Below, piece after piece: positions 44,684 to 53,804 of a stretch of DNA of 64,000 nucleotides. How positions within the stretch are numbered: the stretch's first letter is position 1; every line of letters begins with the position of its first letter. The stretch comes from an uncultured Granulosicoccaceae bacterium. Lineage in GTDB: Bacteria > Pseudomonadota > Gammaproteobacteria > CALCKW01. The notes under the pieces are model-generated. The model searched no databases and was not told where the DNA came from. It saw only the letters and a program-made list of their open reading frames with translations. The position numbers were made by a program, and so were the translations under genes. The stretch covers positions 1 through 64,000 of the forward strand of contig CALCKW010000030.1 in assembly GCA_937965695.1 (NCBI GenBank), given 5' to 3'.

Positions 44684-45823
44684 TCATGCCGCGTCAACAA
44701 AACGCAACGTATATTCACCCAACTGGATCTCATCCCCATCAACCAAGGAATGCGAGCTCACTGCTACGCCATTCACGATGGCGCGATTGACGCTGCCCAG
44801 ATCAATCAGTGTTGCTGACCCTGAATCCATTTCAATGCGCGCGTGATACCTACTGACGTGCGAACTGGCTAACTGCACGTCACAATCGTCAGCACGCCCT
44901 ATTGAATAGACCCCATTGTCTAAGGCAATTTCAGCACTTTGTTGGCCTGAGCCATCAATGACCTCAAGCGAAGGCTTGCCGGACACCGCATGCCTTGTGA
45001 CTCGCAGTGGCGCCTGAGTTTCCGGCACGGGTTCACCGCCAAAGCGCGCTAATGCTCTCACGATAATATCGGCACTTAAGTCTTCAGCCTGAGAAGCTGC
45101 CGCAACTGACAAGCAAGCGTCGATGATCTGTCCAAATTTGCGGGCGTTGCCGTCACAATGCCTGAATGCAACGCGAACAGCAGAGTCGTCGTACACGAGC
45201 TCAGTTTGAGAACCAGCCACACGCCAACGTGTCTTGATGTAAAGGGAGATATCCTCTTCTGATAGTCCACTTAACTTTGACTGAAAGCGTGTTCTGGCTT
45301 GGACTGAATCAGGTAGACCACCAATACTCGAGAAGTCACCAGCTAGTACCAAAGTCAAAGGCCGCACGCCTTGAATGACATAGTTGGTCAGCAGAATAAG
45401 TTGTTGTAGGGAGCGCTCATCCAACAAATGAGCATCGTCAATTAGCAGTAAGGAACGCTTACCCTGAGCATTTACCTCGTCCAGATACGCTCGAATCGCG
45501 AGAACATTGGACACCAGTTCACCACCGTCTGAGCTTGCGTCAAAACCATCGACCACATAGGCCAACACTTGCTCAAAGCTCAACGCACTGAAACTGACGA
45601 AGTGGGTATCGTTGCTATCATCTAGCTCTTGCATAAGGCGTTGCAGCAACAAAGTTTTACCACTGCCTGCATCACCGTCCAGAACGACCACCGCGTCTTC
45701 ACGCATGATCGAATAGACCAAATCCGCGTATACGCTTTCTGCTTCGCGATGAGGGACATACCAGAGCGGGTCAGGAACATCCGCAAACGGGTAGGTTGAG
45801 AGATCGAAGTGCTCTAGATACAT
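44684..45823 (-). CDS. ExeA-type AAA ATPase fused to an FHA domain
   Basis: 379 residues. The N-terminal 265 residues are an ExeA-type ATPase (MYLEHFDLSTYPFADVPDP, Walker A LDGDAGSGKTLLLQ, Walker B LLLIDDAHLL). The last 80 residues are a forkhead-associated domain with YSIGRADDCDVQL, SSHVSRYHARI and DLGSVNRAIVNG, where Arg and Ser of the phosphothreonine pocket are present. It is a paralogue of the ATPase at 41321. The FHA tail implies that a phosphorylated protein recruits it, although the known kinases here are tyrosine kinases. It is the first exopolysaccharide gene after the helix-turn-helix gene at 46072. Confidence 0.88.
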   Translation of the reverse strand: MYLEHFDLSTYPFADVPDPLWYVPHREAESVYADLVYSIMREDAVVVLDGDAGSGKTLLLQRLMQELDDSNDTHFVSFSALSFEQVLAYVVDGFDASSDGGELVSNVLAIRAYLDEVNAQGKRSLLLIDDAHLLDERSLQQLILLTNYVIQGVRPLTLVLAGDFSSIGGLPDSVQARTRFQSKLSGLSEEDISLYIKTRWRVAGSQTELVYDDSAVRVAFRHCDGNARKFGQIIDACLSVAAASQAEDLSADIIVRALARFGGEPVPETQAPLRVTRHAVSGKPSLEVIDGSGQQSAEIALDNGVYSIGRADDCDVQLASSHVSRYHARIEMDSGSATLIDLGSVNRAIVNGVAVSSHSLVDGDEIQLGEYTLRFVDAA

Positions 45824-46071
45824 AGGGTTTGATCACATACAGGCAGTGGTGTGCCTAGCACACCATCTGCGATTTAAATTACTGCCACCAACTGCTTAAG
45901 AAGCGTCTATCTGGACAATCAGTTGGCTGTATATACGGACGAGCGATCATATGCCCAATCCGAACGTGGCAGCCACTACTTAGAAATATAGACGTCGAGA
46001 TCAAGGCTGGAGGTCTAAGCGACGAAAAAGGCGAGCCGATTGATAAAAAATCTCCGTTTTGTAGCTTTCCG

Positions 46072-46581
46072 CTACAACGAAGCCTTTAATTCACGCAGGC
46101 CTAACTCTAAGCTCTTAGGATCTACAGCGCTGTTCAACACACAATGTTCCAATTTGCTCAAACGGTGCTCAAGACCATCAGGGGTTTCGCGGGGAATCGA
46201 CAAGGCGTTAGAACAGCAATGCAATTGATCTAACCAAACTCGTACTGTGGTTCGGCACACACCCATCGTGTCGTTCTCACCAAGGCCATAAAAAGTAGCT
46301 AGAGCAGGGAAATAATCCGTTGCGCTTTCTGGGCTGCCTTGAGCACGTTCGACTGAGGCGACGCCTAGAGGTGTCAGACTGGCCACATGAATTTCAGGTT
46401 CCAGCTTGAGTAACCGACTTTCAGTAAGCCAGGCGACTGCACTTTGAATCTGTTGAAAAGAAAGCGCCTCAGCCTCGGGATTTTGCCAATATTTCACAGC
46501 AACTGCTGCCTCAGCCCCACTCCGCACATATAAGCGATTAAGCACCAAGAAGCATATTTCCCGTGAAGGATGACACGACAT
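46072..46581 (-). CDS. Unrecognised protein, possible winged-helix regulator
   Basis: 169 residues that I cannot assign to a family. The first 75 residues can be read as a winged helix: FQQIQSAVAWLTESRLLKL as helix pair, then a hairpin and LTPLGVASVE as the wing end, a pattern common in MarR/PadR-like domains. The remainder has leucine-rich helices (LEHRLSKLEHCVL). Six Cys are scattered without a metal-motif spacing. It lies 248 bases upstream of the FHA-ATPase gene in the same direction, so it could regulate the exopolysaccharide locus; this is inference. Confidence 0.6.
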   Translation of the reverse strand: MSCHPSREICFLVLNRLYVRSGAEAAVAVKYWQNPEAEALSFQQIQSAVAWLTESRLLKLEPEIHVASLTPLGVASVERAQGSPESATDYFPALATFYGLGENDTMGVCRTTVRVWLDQLHCCSNALSIPRETPDGLEHRLSKLEHCVLNSAVDPKSLELGLRELKASL

Positions 46582-46733
46582 TTTTTAAGATCTCTAAACT
46601 TTGGATAGACGGGAATAACCCGACAATTCTACCGTATATTTACACTCAACGATGCATGTTAAGAAAACAAACGTATAGATATAGTTACAAAATCTCAGAA
46701 TTGACCGAATCTGTAGCCGCATAGCTAAGCGAC

Positions 46734-46752
46734 AGTTCCGCATATCGGAACT
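46734..46752 (-). terminator. Short perfect hairpin downstream of the beta-hydroxyacid dehydrogenase gene
   Basis: AGTTCCG, a 5-base loop and CGGAACT form a perfect 7-bp stem, 22 bases past the stop of the minus-strand gene at 46774. No U run follows, so termination is uncertain. Confidence 0.35.
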
Positions 46753-46773
46753 CTAACCTGGTTGCGGAGAACG

Positions 46774-47649
46774 CTAATCCGTTTTTGCCCCTTGCAGCCT
46801 AGCTAATAAGCTTGAAGTGTCCCAACGATTGCCGCCCATGCGTTGAACATCGCCATAGAAATTATCGACGACGGTGGTGATCGGTAGCTGGGCGCCATTA
46901 CTGCGTGCTTCATCCAAAACGATCCCTAAGTCTTTTCGCATCCAATCAACAGCGAAGCCAAAGTCATAACGACCTTCGATCATCGTCTCAGCTCTGTTTT
47001 CCATTTGCCAAGATTGCGCAGCACCCTTGCTTATGACATCAAAAACGGCAGCACTGTCCAAACCTGCTTTTTCTGCGAAATGAACCCCTTCAGAAAGACC
47101 TTGTAGAAGACCGGCAATGCAAATTTGATTGACCATTTTGGTCAGTTGGCCAGCACCAGCTGGGCCCATCAATCGCACGCGCTGTGCAAATGCACTAATA
47201 ATCGGCTCAGCACGCTTAAAAACTTCGGGCTCACCACCAACCATCACTGTCAGCACGCCATTTTCAGCCCCAGCTTGACCACCAGACACAGGTGCATCTA
47301 AAAACCCAATTTCCCGCTCAGAAGCAGCACTAGAAATTTCGCGAGCCACATCAGCAGAAGCCGTCGTGTGGTCAACTAGAATAGCGCCTTCGGTCAACCC
47401 AGCAAGTGCACCGGAATCGCCAAAAACCACACTGCGTAAATCATCGTCGTTGCCCACACAGACAAACACTATTTCGGCATGTTCCGCAGCTTCGCGCGGG
47501 GTTGTTGCAGATTGCCCACCGTGCTGCTCTACCCATGCTTGCGCTTTCTCCGCGCTGCGGTTGTAGACTGTGACTTCATGTCCGGTCGATGCTAGATGGC
47601 CGGCCATTGGATAGCCCATCACACCCATACCTAAAAAAGCTAGCTTCAC
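46774..47649 (-). CDS. Beta-hydroxyacid dehydrogenase (GarR/GlxR/3-hydroxyisobutyrate dehydrogenase family)
   Basis: 291 residues. NAD(P)-binding FLGMGVMGYPMAGHLA at the start with NRSAEKA after strand 2 (NADPH-type Asn-Arg); substrate motif DAPVSGGQAGAENG near 119; and catalytic Lys in GQLTKMVNQ near 168. The family reduces tartronate semialdehyde or oxidises 3-hydroxyisobutyrate and related acids. NRS in place of Asp favours NADP. The exact substrate cannot be decided. It is separate from folA by 40 bases. Confidence 0.9.
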   Translation of the reverse strand: MKLAFLGMGVMGYPMAGHLASTGHEVTVYNRSAEKAQAWVEQHGGQSATTPREAAEHAEIVFVCVGNDDDLRSVVFGDSGALAGLTEGAILVDHTTASADVAREISSAASEREIGFLDAPVSGGQAGAENGVLTVMVGGEPEVFKRAEPIISAFAQRVRLMGPAGAGQLTKMVNQICIAGLLQGLSEGVHFAEKAGLDSAAVFDVISKGAAQSWQMENRAETMIEGRYDFGFAVDWMRKDLGIVLDEARSNGAQLPITTVVDNFYGDVQRMGGNRWDTSSLLARLQGAKTD

Positions 47650-47688
47650 TGGATTGTCCTTTGAAAAATATTGGCGCTCAACAAACGG

Positions 47689-48201
47689 CTAAACGCGGTC
47701 CAAGGTATAAAAATCGACGGGCCAAGCAGCACTTTCGCTGATAGCCAAAGATCGCTGTTCTGTGACATGCCAATCTTCGAAATCAAAACTGTCGAGCCAG
47801 GTATCACCTTCAAATTCACCATTAACAACGGTCAGATAAAGGCGTTCAGTGCCCTCCATCGCCTCTCGACACAGTTGCGCACCACCAATCACGTAACATT
47901 CAGGAGCGTCAGGTAACAACTTGGCGGCAATCTCATAGGCCTGCTCAAGACTATGCGCAACCTCGACACCAGGGTGCCTCCATTCCTTATCACGCGTTAC
48001 CACGATATTAAGACGCTTAGGTAGGGCTCGTTTAATGTCTTCGCTAAAAGTGCGTCGCCCCATTATAATCGCCTTGTCCAGCGTGGTTCTTTTGAAGTGT
48101 TTGGAATCTTCTGGGATACGCCAAGGCAAACCACCGGCTCTACCAATAAGTTTATTACGGTCCATCGCCATGACCATGGCGCGACGTGGCCGGCTGGTCA
48201 C
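47689..48201 (-). CDS. folA: Dihydrofolate reductase
   Basis: 170 residues. [22 protein letters not shown] carries the Met20-loop region and the catalytic acid in PEDSKHF. NADPH-binding motifs are MGRRTFSE and VIGGAQL. It regenerates tetrahydrofolate after thymidylate synthesis. It overlaps thyA by 4 bases, the classical thyA-folA coupling. The region before residue 10 (MTSRPRRA) is a short extension. Confidence 0.95.
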   Translation of the reverse strand: MTSRPRRAMVMAMDRNKLIGRAGGLPWRIPEDSKHFKRTTLDKAIIMGRRTFSEDIKRALPKRLNIVVTRDKEWRHPGVEVAHSLEQAYEIAAKLLPDAPECYVIGGAQLCREAMEGTERLYLTVVNGEFEGDTWLDSFDFEDWHVTEQRSLAISESAAWPVDFYTLDRV

Positions 48202-48992
48202 ACGGCCACCGGCGCAGAAATATGCGCCTGAGGTTCGTAATTCTCAAGCGTGAAATCATCAAATTTAAAGGAAAAAAGATCTTCAACCTGAGGGTTAATA
48301 TGCAAGCGCGGCAATTTACTTGGCTGACGGAGTAACTGTTTTTCCACCTGCTGTAAATGATTACTATACAAATGTGCATCCCCTAGAGTATGCACAAAAT
48401 CCCCCAGTTCCAATTGGCAGACCTGCGCAACCATCATAGTCAATAGTGCATAGCTTGCAATATTAAAGGGAACGCCTAAGAATATATCTGCACTGCGTTG
48501 ATACAACTGGCAAGAAAGTTTTCCATCCGCGACATAAAACTGAAATAAGGCGTGGCAGGGAGCCAAAGCCATTTGATCAATCTGCGCAACATTCCAAGCA
48601 CTGACAATAAGCCGGCGTGAGTCAGGGTTCTGTTTGATCTGCTCAACCAACATTTGCAGCTGATCTATCGATTCACCGCCTGCTGCAGGCCAACTACGCC
48701 ATTGCACGCCGTACACGGGCCCAAGGTCACCGCTTTCATCGGCCCACTCGTCCCAGATAGATACACCGTTTTCACGCAAGTAATGTACGTTGCTCTCACC
48801 TTTTAGAAACCAAAGCAACTCATGCACGATAGAACGCATATGTAACTTCTTCGTCGTCAGAAGTGGAAAGCCTTGCTTTAAGTCAAAGCGCATTTGATGA
48901 CCAAAGACAGAGCGCGTACCCGTGCCCGTTCTGTCTGACTTATCCACGCCATGATCGCGCACATGACGCATCAATTCCAAATACTGTTGCAT
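48198..48992 (-). CDS. thyA: Thymidylate synthase
   Basis: 264 residues, the same length as in E. coli. The catalytic Cys is in [13 protein letters not shown] near 146, with dUMP-binding [13 protein letters not shown] and the N-terminal [12 protein letters not shown] arginine loop. It methylates dUMP with methylenetetrahydrofolate. It lies between lgt and folA with minimal spacing. Confidence 0.97.
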   Translation of the reverse strand: MQQYLELMRHVRDHGVDKSDRTGTGTRSVFGHQMRFDLKQGFPLLTTKKLHMRSIVHELLWFLKGESNVHYLRENGVSIWDEWADESGDLGPVYGVQWRSWPAAGGESIDQLQMLVEQIKQNPDSRRLIVSAWNVAQIDQMALAPCHALFQFYVADGKLSCQLYQRSADIFLGVPFNIASYALLTMMVAQVCQLELGDFVHTLGDAHLYSNHLQQVEKQLLRQPSKLPRLHINPQVEDLFSFKFDDFTLENYEPQAHISAPVAV

Positions 48993-48996
48993 CGAT

Positions 48997-49791
48997 TTAT
49001 ACCTCGGCTGCGACGTGATTACGTCTGTAAGACCAGACTAAAACAGCAATACCAATGGCAATCATTGGTAAGCAGAGAACTTGCCCTTTAGTCATCCAAT
49101 CAAAAGCCACAAAACCCAAATGTTGATCGGGCATACGGAAAAATTCTACAAAAAACCTGAACATTCCGTATAGCAATACCAGCGTTGCGGCTAGCGCTCC
49201 CGTTGGCGGATTACGCTTTGAATAAATCAATAAACAGACAAACAACAAAACCCCTTCCAAGGCGAACTCATAGAGCTGCGACGGGTGTCGTGGCAACGGA
49301 CCACCGTTAGGGAAAACCACTCCCCACGATACATCGGTGGTTCGGCCCCATAACTCGGCATTGATAAAATTACCGATACGACCTGCGCCAAGACCAATAG
49401 GTGTTACCAATGCCACGCGATCAGCAACTGCTAAAAACTCGTGGCCTGTTTTTCGAGCAAAAATATACATGGCAGCAGCCACGCCGAGGATGCCACCATG
49501 AAAAGACATACCACCCTCCCACAACCGAACAATCATCAACGGATCTTGCAAGAAAGCCGAGAAATTGTAAAAAAAGAGATACCCTAGGCGCCCACCCAAA
49601 ATCACCCCGAGAGCACAGTAGAAGATCAGATCATCAACTTGCTGCAAGGTCCAGCTGTTATTCGTTTTTTGCGCCCATCGACGAATCAACCACCACGCAG
49701 ACAGGAAACCCACCATGTACATCAGGCCGTACCAATGAATTTGTACAGGGCCTAATGCAATAGCTACGGGGTCAATATTGGGAAAGTCCAT
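48997..49791 (-). CDS. lgt: Prolipoprotein diacylglyceryl transferase
   Basis: 264 residues with seven membrane helices. The family signature is [16 protein letters not shown] near 140, and SFHGGILGV near 98 holds the conserved His. It adds diacylglycerol to the lipobox Cys of lipoproteins such as the peroxidase at 11047. It is upstream of thyA by 4 bases, forming an lgt-thyA-folA unit. Confidence 0.96.
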   Translation of the reverse strand: MDFPNIDPVAIALGPVQIHWYGLMYMVGFLSAWWLIRRWAQKTNNSWTLQQVDDLIFYCALGVILGGRLGYLFFYNFSAFLQDPLMIVRLWEGGMSFHGGILGVAAAMYIFARKTGHEFLAVADRVALVTPIGLGAGRIGNFINAELWGRTTDVSWGVVFPNGGPLPRHPSQLYEFALEGVLLFVCLLIYSKRNPPTGALAATLVLLYGMFRFFVEFFRMPDQHLGFVAFDWMTKGQVLCLPMIAIGIAVLVWSYRRNHVAAEV

Positions 49792-49836
49792 AATAACGGT
49801 CAGTGTCCTGAGTGCGGGTTTTGATTATTTTAACGC

Positions 49837-51021
49837 TTATTGATGACTAACGTGGGCCACAAGAGTTTTCAAGTAGGCTGTTTCGGGCATTGCCAAATTC
49901 TCTGGATGGTCCATTCCCTGTTGGCCACGATCTAACAATCGAAGTTCGTGTCCCTGCTGACGCGAGGCTTGCAGTACAACATCTTGCAACTGTGCAGGTG
50001 ATAAGTGATGTGAGCAGGAACAGCTGATTAAAACACCCGATTTGCCCAACAATCGCATAGCCCATTGATTGAGACTGCGGTAATGATTACTGCCTTGCTT
50101 TGCGTCGCGCTTTCGCTTGATAAGCGCCGGAGGATCTAGGATGACCACGTCAAATTGTTCGCCTGCTCCGTGTAATTTTTTGAGTGCTTGTAGCGCATCG
50201 CCTTGCTCAGTACGTAACCGTAATCCATTCAGCTCAGCGTTGTTCTCAGCCTGCTGAAGCGCTGATGCCGAAGCATCTACACATAAGACATCGGATGCTC
50301 CACCTGCTGCTGCATTGAGGGCCCACCCTCCGACGTAGCTGCAAACGTCCAGAACTCTCGCACCTTTGCAATAGCGCCGAACGCCCAAGCGGTTCTCTCG
50401 CTGATCATAAAACCAGCCGGTCTTCTGCCCTTCTATGACATCGACAGCAAAGCGCAGTTCACCTTCTTCTATGACTACGGAGCCATCTACTTGACCATGA
50501 ATCACTTCAACGCTCTGCGTGAGTCCTTCAAGTTCGCGAGTTGCAAGATCGTTTCGTAAGACAATAACTTCAGGTTTGAAAACAGACACGAGAGCTTCCA
50601 TCAATTGCTCTCGCAATGCCTCCATACCGGCAGTACCGATCTGCACGACCAAAACTCGGTCATAGCGATCGACAATCAAACCTGGCAACCTATCCCCTTC
50701 TCCATGCACTACGCGATAGAAAGGACTCTCATACAAGCGTTCCCGAAGTGATAGTGCTTCTTTGAGACGAGTTATCAGCCAAGACGTGTCGATGGCGGCA
50801 TTCGATTGACGTGTCAACAAACGAGCGCAGATGAGCGATTGGGGATTGACGTAGACCTTACCAAGTGGTTCACCACCTGCGGTGCACAAGGTCGCGATTT
50901 CTCCAGGCTCGAATTCACGAAGAGGAGTTTTATCTACGGCAATTTCATTGCTATAGACCCAGAGATGGCCAGCGCGCAAGCGACGGTCTTCTCTGCTTTT
51001 GAGGATGAGTTTTTTTTCCAA
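49837..51021 (-). CDS. rlmI: Class I SAM-dependent 23S rRNA methyltransferase, RlmI family
   Basis: 394 residues. An N-terminal PUA domain (LWVYSNEIAV onward, about 1-70) is followed by a linker and a Rossmann methyltransferase with GQKTGWFYDQRENR, DVCSYVGGWALNAA (SAM loop), DASASALQQAENNAELN and the catalytic LDPPALIKRK and SCSCSHHL. Its two Cys resemble those of m5C methyltransferases. E. coli RlmI makes m5C1962. Orthology versus close paralogues is not certain. Confidence 0.82.
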   Translation of the reverse strand: MEKKLILKSREDRRLRAGHLWVYSNEIAVDKTPLREFEPGEIATLCTAGGEPLGKVYVNPQSLICARLLTRQSNAAIDTSWLITRLKEALSLRERLYESPFYRVVHGEGDRLPGLIVDRYDRVLVVQIGTAGMEALREQLMEALVSVFKPEVIVLRNDLATRELEGLTQSVEVIHGQVDGSVVIEEGELRFAVDVIEGQKTGWFYDQRENRLGVRRYCKGARVLDVCSYVGGWALNAAAGGASDVLCVDASASALQQAENNAELNGLRLRTEQGDALQALKKLHGAGEQFDVVILDPPALIKRKRDAKQGSNHYRSLNQWAMRLLGKSGVLISCSCSHHLSPAQLQDVVLQASRQQGHELRLLDRGQQGMDHPENLAMPETAYLKTLVAHVSHQ

Positions 51022-51107
51022 AGTACGTGCTCCGAGGTGGGCACGTAGAATATTACAGCAGGCGAGCGGTTACCATGTTTGTAACCACCACTACTTTATA
51101 AAGTTAG

Positions 51108-51617
51108 CTAGCCTTGCAAAGCGCTCAAGATTTTGTCTTCAAAATCGCTGCGCAAGCTGAGGGCCTTACCCACCTTGTTAAGATCGGCACGCAGTGTCTG
51201 GCATTCCTCGGAAGTACCATCAAATCGATCATACTTATCGTTAAATTCCACCAAGAATTGCGTTGTCTCGGCAATGGTTGGGTAGAACTGTTGCGCGGCG
51301 CGCAAAACACCGTGGCGGCGCTCATGGCCGTCAATAATGCGCTGATATAACTCAAAATGCCCGGACCCCAGGTAGTCCATTAATACTTCACAAAAAGCGG
51401 AGAGATCTTTCTCATTCGGCTGAAAGCCGACATCATCGGAATCTTCGTCCACTTCTTCGGTTGCGGTCACACCTGCCAATTGACAGAACAACACCAACAC
51501 TTCCTGTCGTTCATCAACCAACTTGCGCACCGTGCCACCAATGCTCTTGCGACGATCTACGCGGGGCGCTTCAGTGCTCGTTTTTTCGCTTGCCTGCTCG
51601 ACACTTACCGGTTCCAT
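51108..51617 (-). CDS. Rsd/AlgQ-family anti-sigma-70 factor
   Basis: 169 residues. The Rsd/AlgQ helical bundle is seen in VRKLVDERQEVLVLFCQLAGV, LSAFCEVLMDYLGSGHFELYQRI and YPTIAETTQFLVEFNDKYD. The N-terminal 25 residues are a variable extension. Such proteins bind region 4 of sigma-70 and favour alternative sigma factors; in Pseudomonas AlgQ also affects alginate production. It is single, with no terminator found. An adjacent role in exopolysaccharide control is only a guess. Confidence 0.85.
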   Translation of the reverse strand: MEPVSVEQASEKTSTEAPRVDRRKSIGGTVRKLVDERQEVLVLFCQLAGVTATEEVDEDSDDVGFQPNEKDLSAFCEVLMDYLGSGHFELYQRIIDGHERRHGVLRAAQQFYPTIAETTQFLVEFNDKYDRFDGTSEECQTLRADLNKVGKALSLRSDFEDKILSALQG

Positions 51618-51754
51618 AAAGTCCTACTCGAATTACTTAAACTATTTGAAAATGAGGCTAAAGTTTCTAGCTTCTATGACGCTTATGCAAATACTATTCC
51701 AAAAAAACAAACATTGCGCCAACTGAACCCTTAACGAATTGACATAAACCAGAG

Positions 51755-52222
51755 CTAGTCAGAAGGTGTGCTCAGCAGAGTCTCGTAGGCATCCAGTGTA
51801 TCAAATCGCAAAGCTCGGCGCTCAGACACCGCCAATTCAGTTACAGAGACATTGGCTTGTCGAACGGTATCCGCATCGCCGGAGACCAAAGGATGCCAAG
51901 ATGCCAACCCTTTTCCTTCTGCCAGTCGCCTATAAGCACAGCTCGCCGGCAGCCACGCATATTGCTTGGCCGGCATCTCGGCAGAAAGAACGAGGCAGTC
52001 TGGGACGAGCGTTTGTCGATTTCCATATTGGCTACAGCGGCATGCATCAATGTCCAGCAGCCGACACGCAACACAGGTAAATGCAACAGACTTTGCGGCA
52101 ACAATCTTGTGTAGGCAACAACGACCACAGCCGTCGCAAAGCGCCTCCCACTGGTCAGAACTCATCTGCGACAGCGACAGCGACTGCCAAAAGGGGAGGC
52201 TATCGGCGATAGTAAGCCTCAA
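51755..52222 (-). CDS. YcgN/UPF0260-family cysteine-cluster protein
   Basis: 155 residues. It aligns with E. coli YcgN from [20 protein letters not shown] onward, with the Cys motifs [26 protein letters not shown] and PDC. The Cys set suggests metal or Fe-S binding (CxxCxxCC type). To include the PFWQS segment the start must be TTG 52222, which sits inside the end of fbp (23-base overlap). Function is unknown. Confidence 0.85.
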   Translation of the reverse strand: MRLTIADSLPFWQSLSLSQMSSDQWEALCDGCGRCCLHKIVAAKSVAFTCVACRLLDIDACRCSQYGNRQTLVPDCLVLSAEMPAKQYAWLPASCAYRRLAEGKGLASWHPLVSGDADTVRQANVSVTELAVSERRALRFDTLDAYETLLSTPSD

Positions 52223-53180
52223 CTTCTGCTACTTCGTCTCGCGAACCCAGTACAACGGGAACGCGCTGGTGCAGATGCTCTGGGGCTATATCGACTATAC
52301 GACCTCGCCCAGTACTCGCGGCTCCGCCCGCTTGCTCAACCAACATGGCCATTGGATTAGCTTCATACATTAGCCGCAGTTTGCCACCTTGGTTTTTAGC
52401 TGAAAGTTTAGCGTCGATGGGATAGATAAAAATCCCACCGCGGGTCAAGATGCGATGCACGTCAGCAACCATTGACGCAATCCATCGCATATTAAAGTCA
52501 CGCTCACGCGGGCCTTCCTTGCCAGCCAAGCAATCAGCTATGTAAGCCTGCATCGGCTCTTCCCAGTGTCGCTGGTTAGAAGCGTTAATGGCGAACTCAC
52601 TAGTCCTCTGTGGCACTTGCAGTGATTCCTTGGAAAGGATGAACTCCCCTACGGCTCGGTCAAGCGTATAGCAATGTGTTCCCTGTCCAGTGGTCAGCAC
52701 CATCACAGTTGCAGGACCGTAAACCACGTAGCCAGCGGCAACCTGCGTGTTACCCGCTTGCAGGTAGTCCTCAGTGGTGGGGTTGTTAGAAGGTGATTTC
52801 AGAACAGAAAATATGCTACCAACGGAGACATTCACGTCAATATTTGAAGAACCATCGAGCGGATCAAACACGAGTAAGTATTCTCCATCACCGACCAACG
52901 GATAGATATCCTCCATCTCTTCAGACGCCAAACCGGCTGCAGCACCGCTCGCTTGCGCCGTGCTGATAAATATCTCATTCGAGACAATATCCAACTTCTT
53001 CTGTGTTTCACCCTGCACGTTCTCGGTTTCAGCTGTGCCTAGCGCGTCTCCAAGATCCCCTTGTGCAATACCATCGGCGATCACTTTACTAGCAGTAGCT
53101 ACTCCGTCCATCAATCGCACGAGTGCTTCGTCCGTTCCTCTGACGCGCAAATCTTGCGTCAATGTCGTGCCTGTTTGCAT
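52200..53180 (-). CDS. fbp: Fructose-1,6-bisphosphatase class 1
   Basis: 326 residues. The metal-binding [19 protein letters not shown] segment is near 105, with [11 protein letters not shown] before it and the substrate region [19 protein letters not shown]. It hydrolyses fructose 1,6-bisphosphate in gluconeogenesis. Length and motifs are normal. It overlaps the YcgN-like gene, probably cotranscribed. Confidence 0.96.
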   Translation of the reverse strand: MQTGTTLTQDLRVRGTDEALVRLMDGVATASKVIADGIAQGDLGDALGTAETENVQGETQKKLDIVSNEIFISTAQASGAAAGLASEEMEDIYPLVGDGEYLLVFDPLDGSSNIDVNVSVGSIFSVLKSPSNNPTTEDYLQAGNTQVAAGYVVYGPATVMVLTTGQGTHCYTLDRAVGEFILSKESLQVPQRTSEFAINASNQRHWEEPMQAYIADCLAGKEGPRERDFNMRWIASMVADVHRILTRGGIFIYPIDAKLSAKNQGGKLRLMYEANPMAMLVEQAGGAASTGRGRIVDIAPEHLHQRVPVVLGSRDEVAEVEAYYRR

Positions 53181-53332
53181 GTCTCACTCCGTAGGGCGCC
53201 GCTCGGCTGCCATAAACTCAGGGTTACATTAGCCCACTGAAAATAGTTGTTACTTTAAAAAAACAGGCGAATAACGCGCCACCGCATAGAAAACAAACAA
53301 AACAGCTGGATGCTCTCGGTCCAAGCTTGGGC

Positions 53333-53503
53333 CTATATTTCTACCATTTCAAAATCTTCTTTTGACGCACCGCAATCTGGGCACGTCCAATTCAACGGCA
53401 CATCTTCCCATTTTGTCCCAGCCTCCAGTCCTTCACCAGGTGCGCCTAACTCCTCGTCGTAGATCCATCCACAGACGATGCACATGTACTTTTTGAATTC
53501 CAC
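53333..53503 (-). CDS. Rubredoxin
   Basis: 56 residues from GTG 53503 with GGAG upstream. The open frame extends further upstream (to 53572) but that part is not rubredoxin-like. Iron ligands are the two CxxC pairs CIVCG and CPDCG with the usual GTKWEDVPLNWTCP spacing. It carries electrons to an oxygenase or reductase. The rubredoxin-hemL pairing in divergent orientation is common in Pseudomonas-type genomes. Confidence 0.95.
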   Translation of the reverse strand: MEFKKYMCIVCGWIYDEELGAPGEGLEAGTKWEDVPLNWTCPDCGASKEDFEMVEI

Positions 53504-53804
53504 TGACAATCTGCTCCAACGTAATATTTTAGGTGTTAGCAAGGTAAACATCAGCACAACTTGTGCAGCCATAAAAAAGGCGAGCAGTCGCTGGCAACTG
53601 GCACTTAAGCCAACCTACTTAAACAATCAATTCTCACACATGCCGCGCCACCGTTAAACCGCCAATTACTGCCGCTAGTATTATTCGCGAAAATGTAAGT
53701 CCTAAATTATTTTTTACTAAGTTTGCGGCAACGAAGACGCCCTTCTAGGCCCACTCACTATTGCTCAGTTACACTAGGGGTTTTAGGACTAGACGGCACA
53801 TCCT

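Noticed and set aside
41321..45823. Type II secretion ExeA/ExeB pair
   Set aside because: Both ATPases begin like ExeA, but lack the peptidoglycan-binding C-terminus and no secretin or Gsp genes are nearby; the exopolysaccharide context fits better.
35894..46581. Complete XrtA/PEP-CTERM exosortase system
   Set aside because: ATPase, BY-kinase and chain-length genes resemble those loci, but no exosortase, PEP-CTERM protein or XrtA-type glycosyltransferase is present here.
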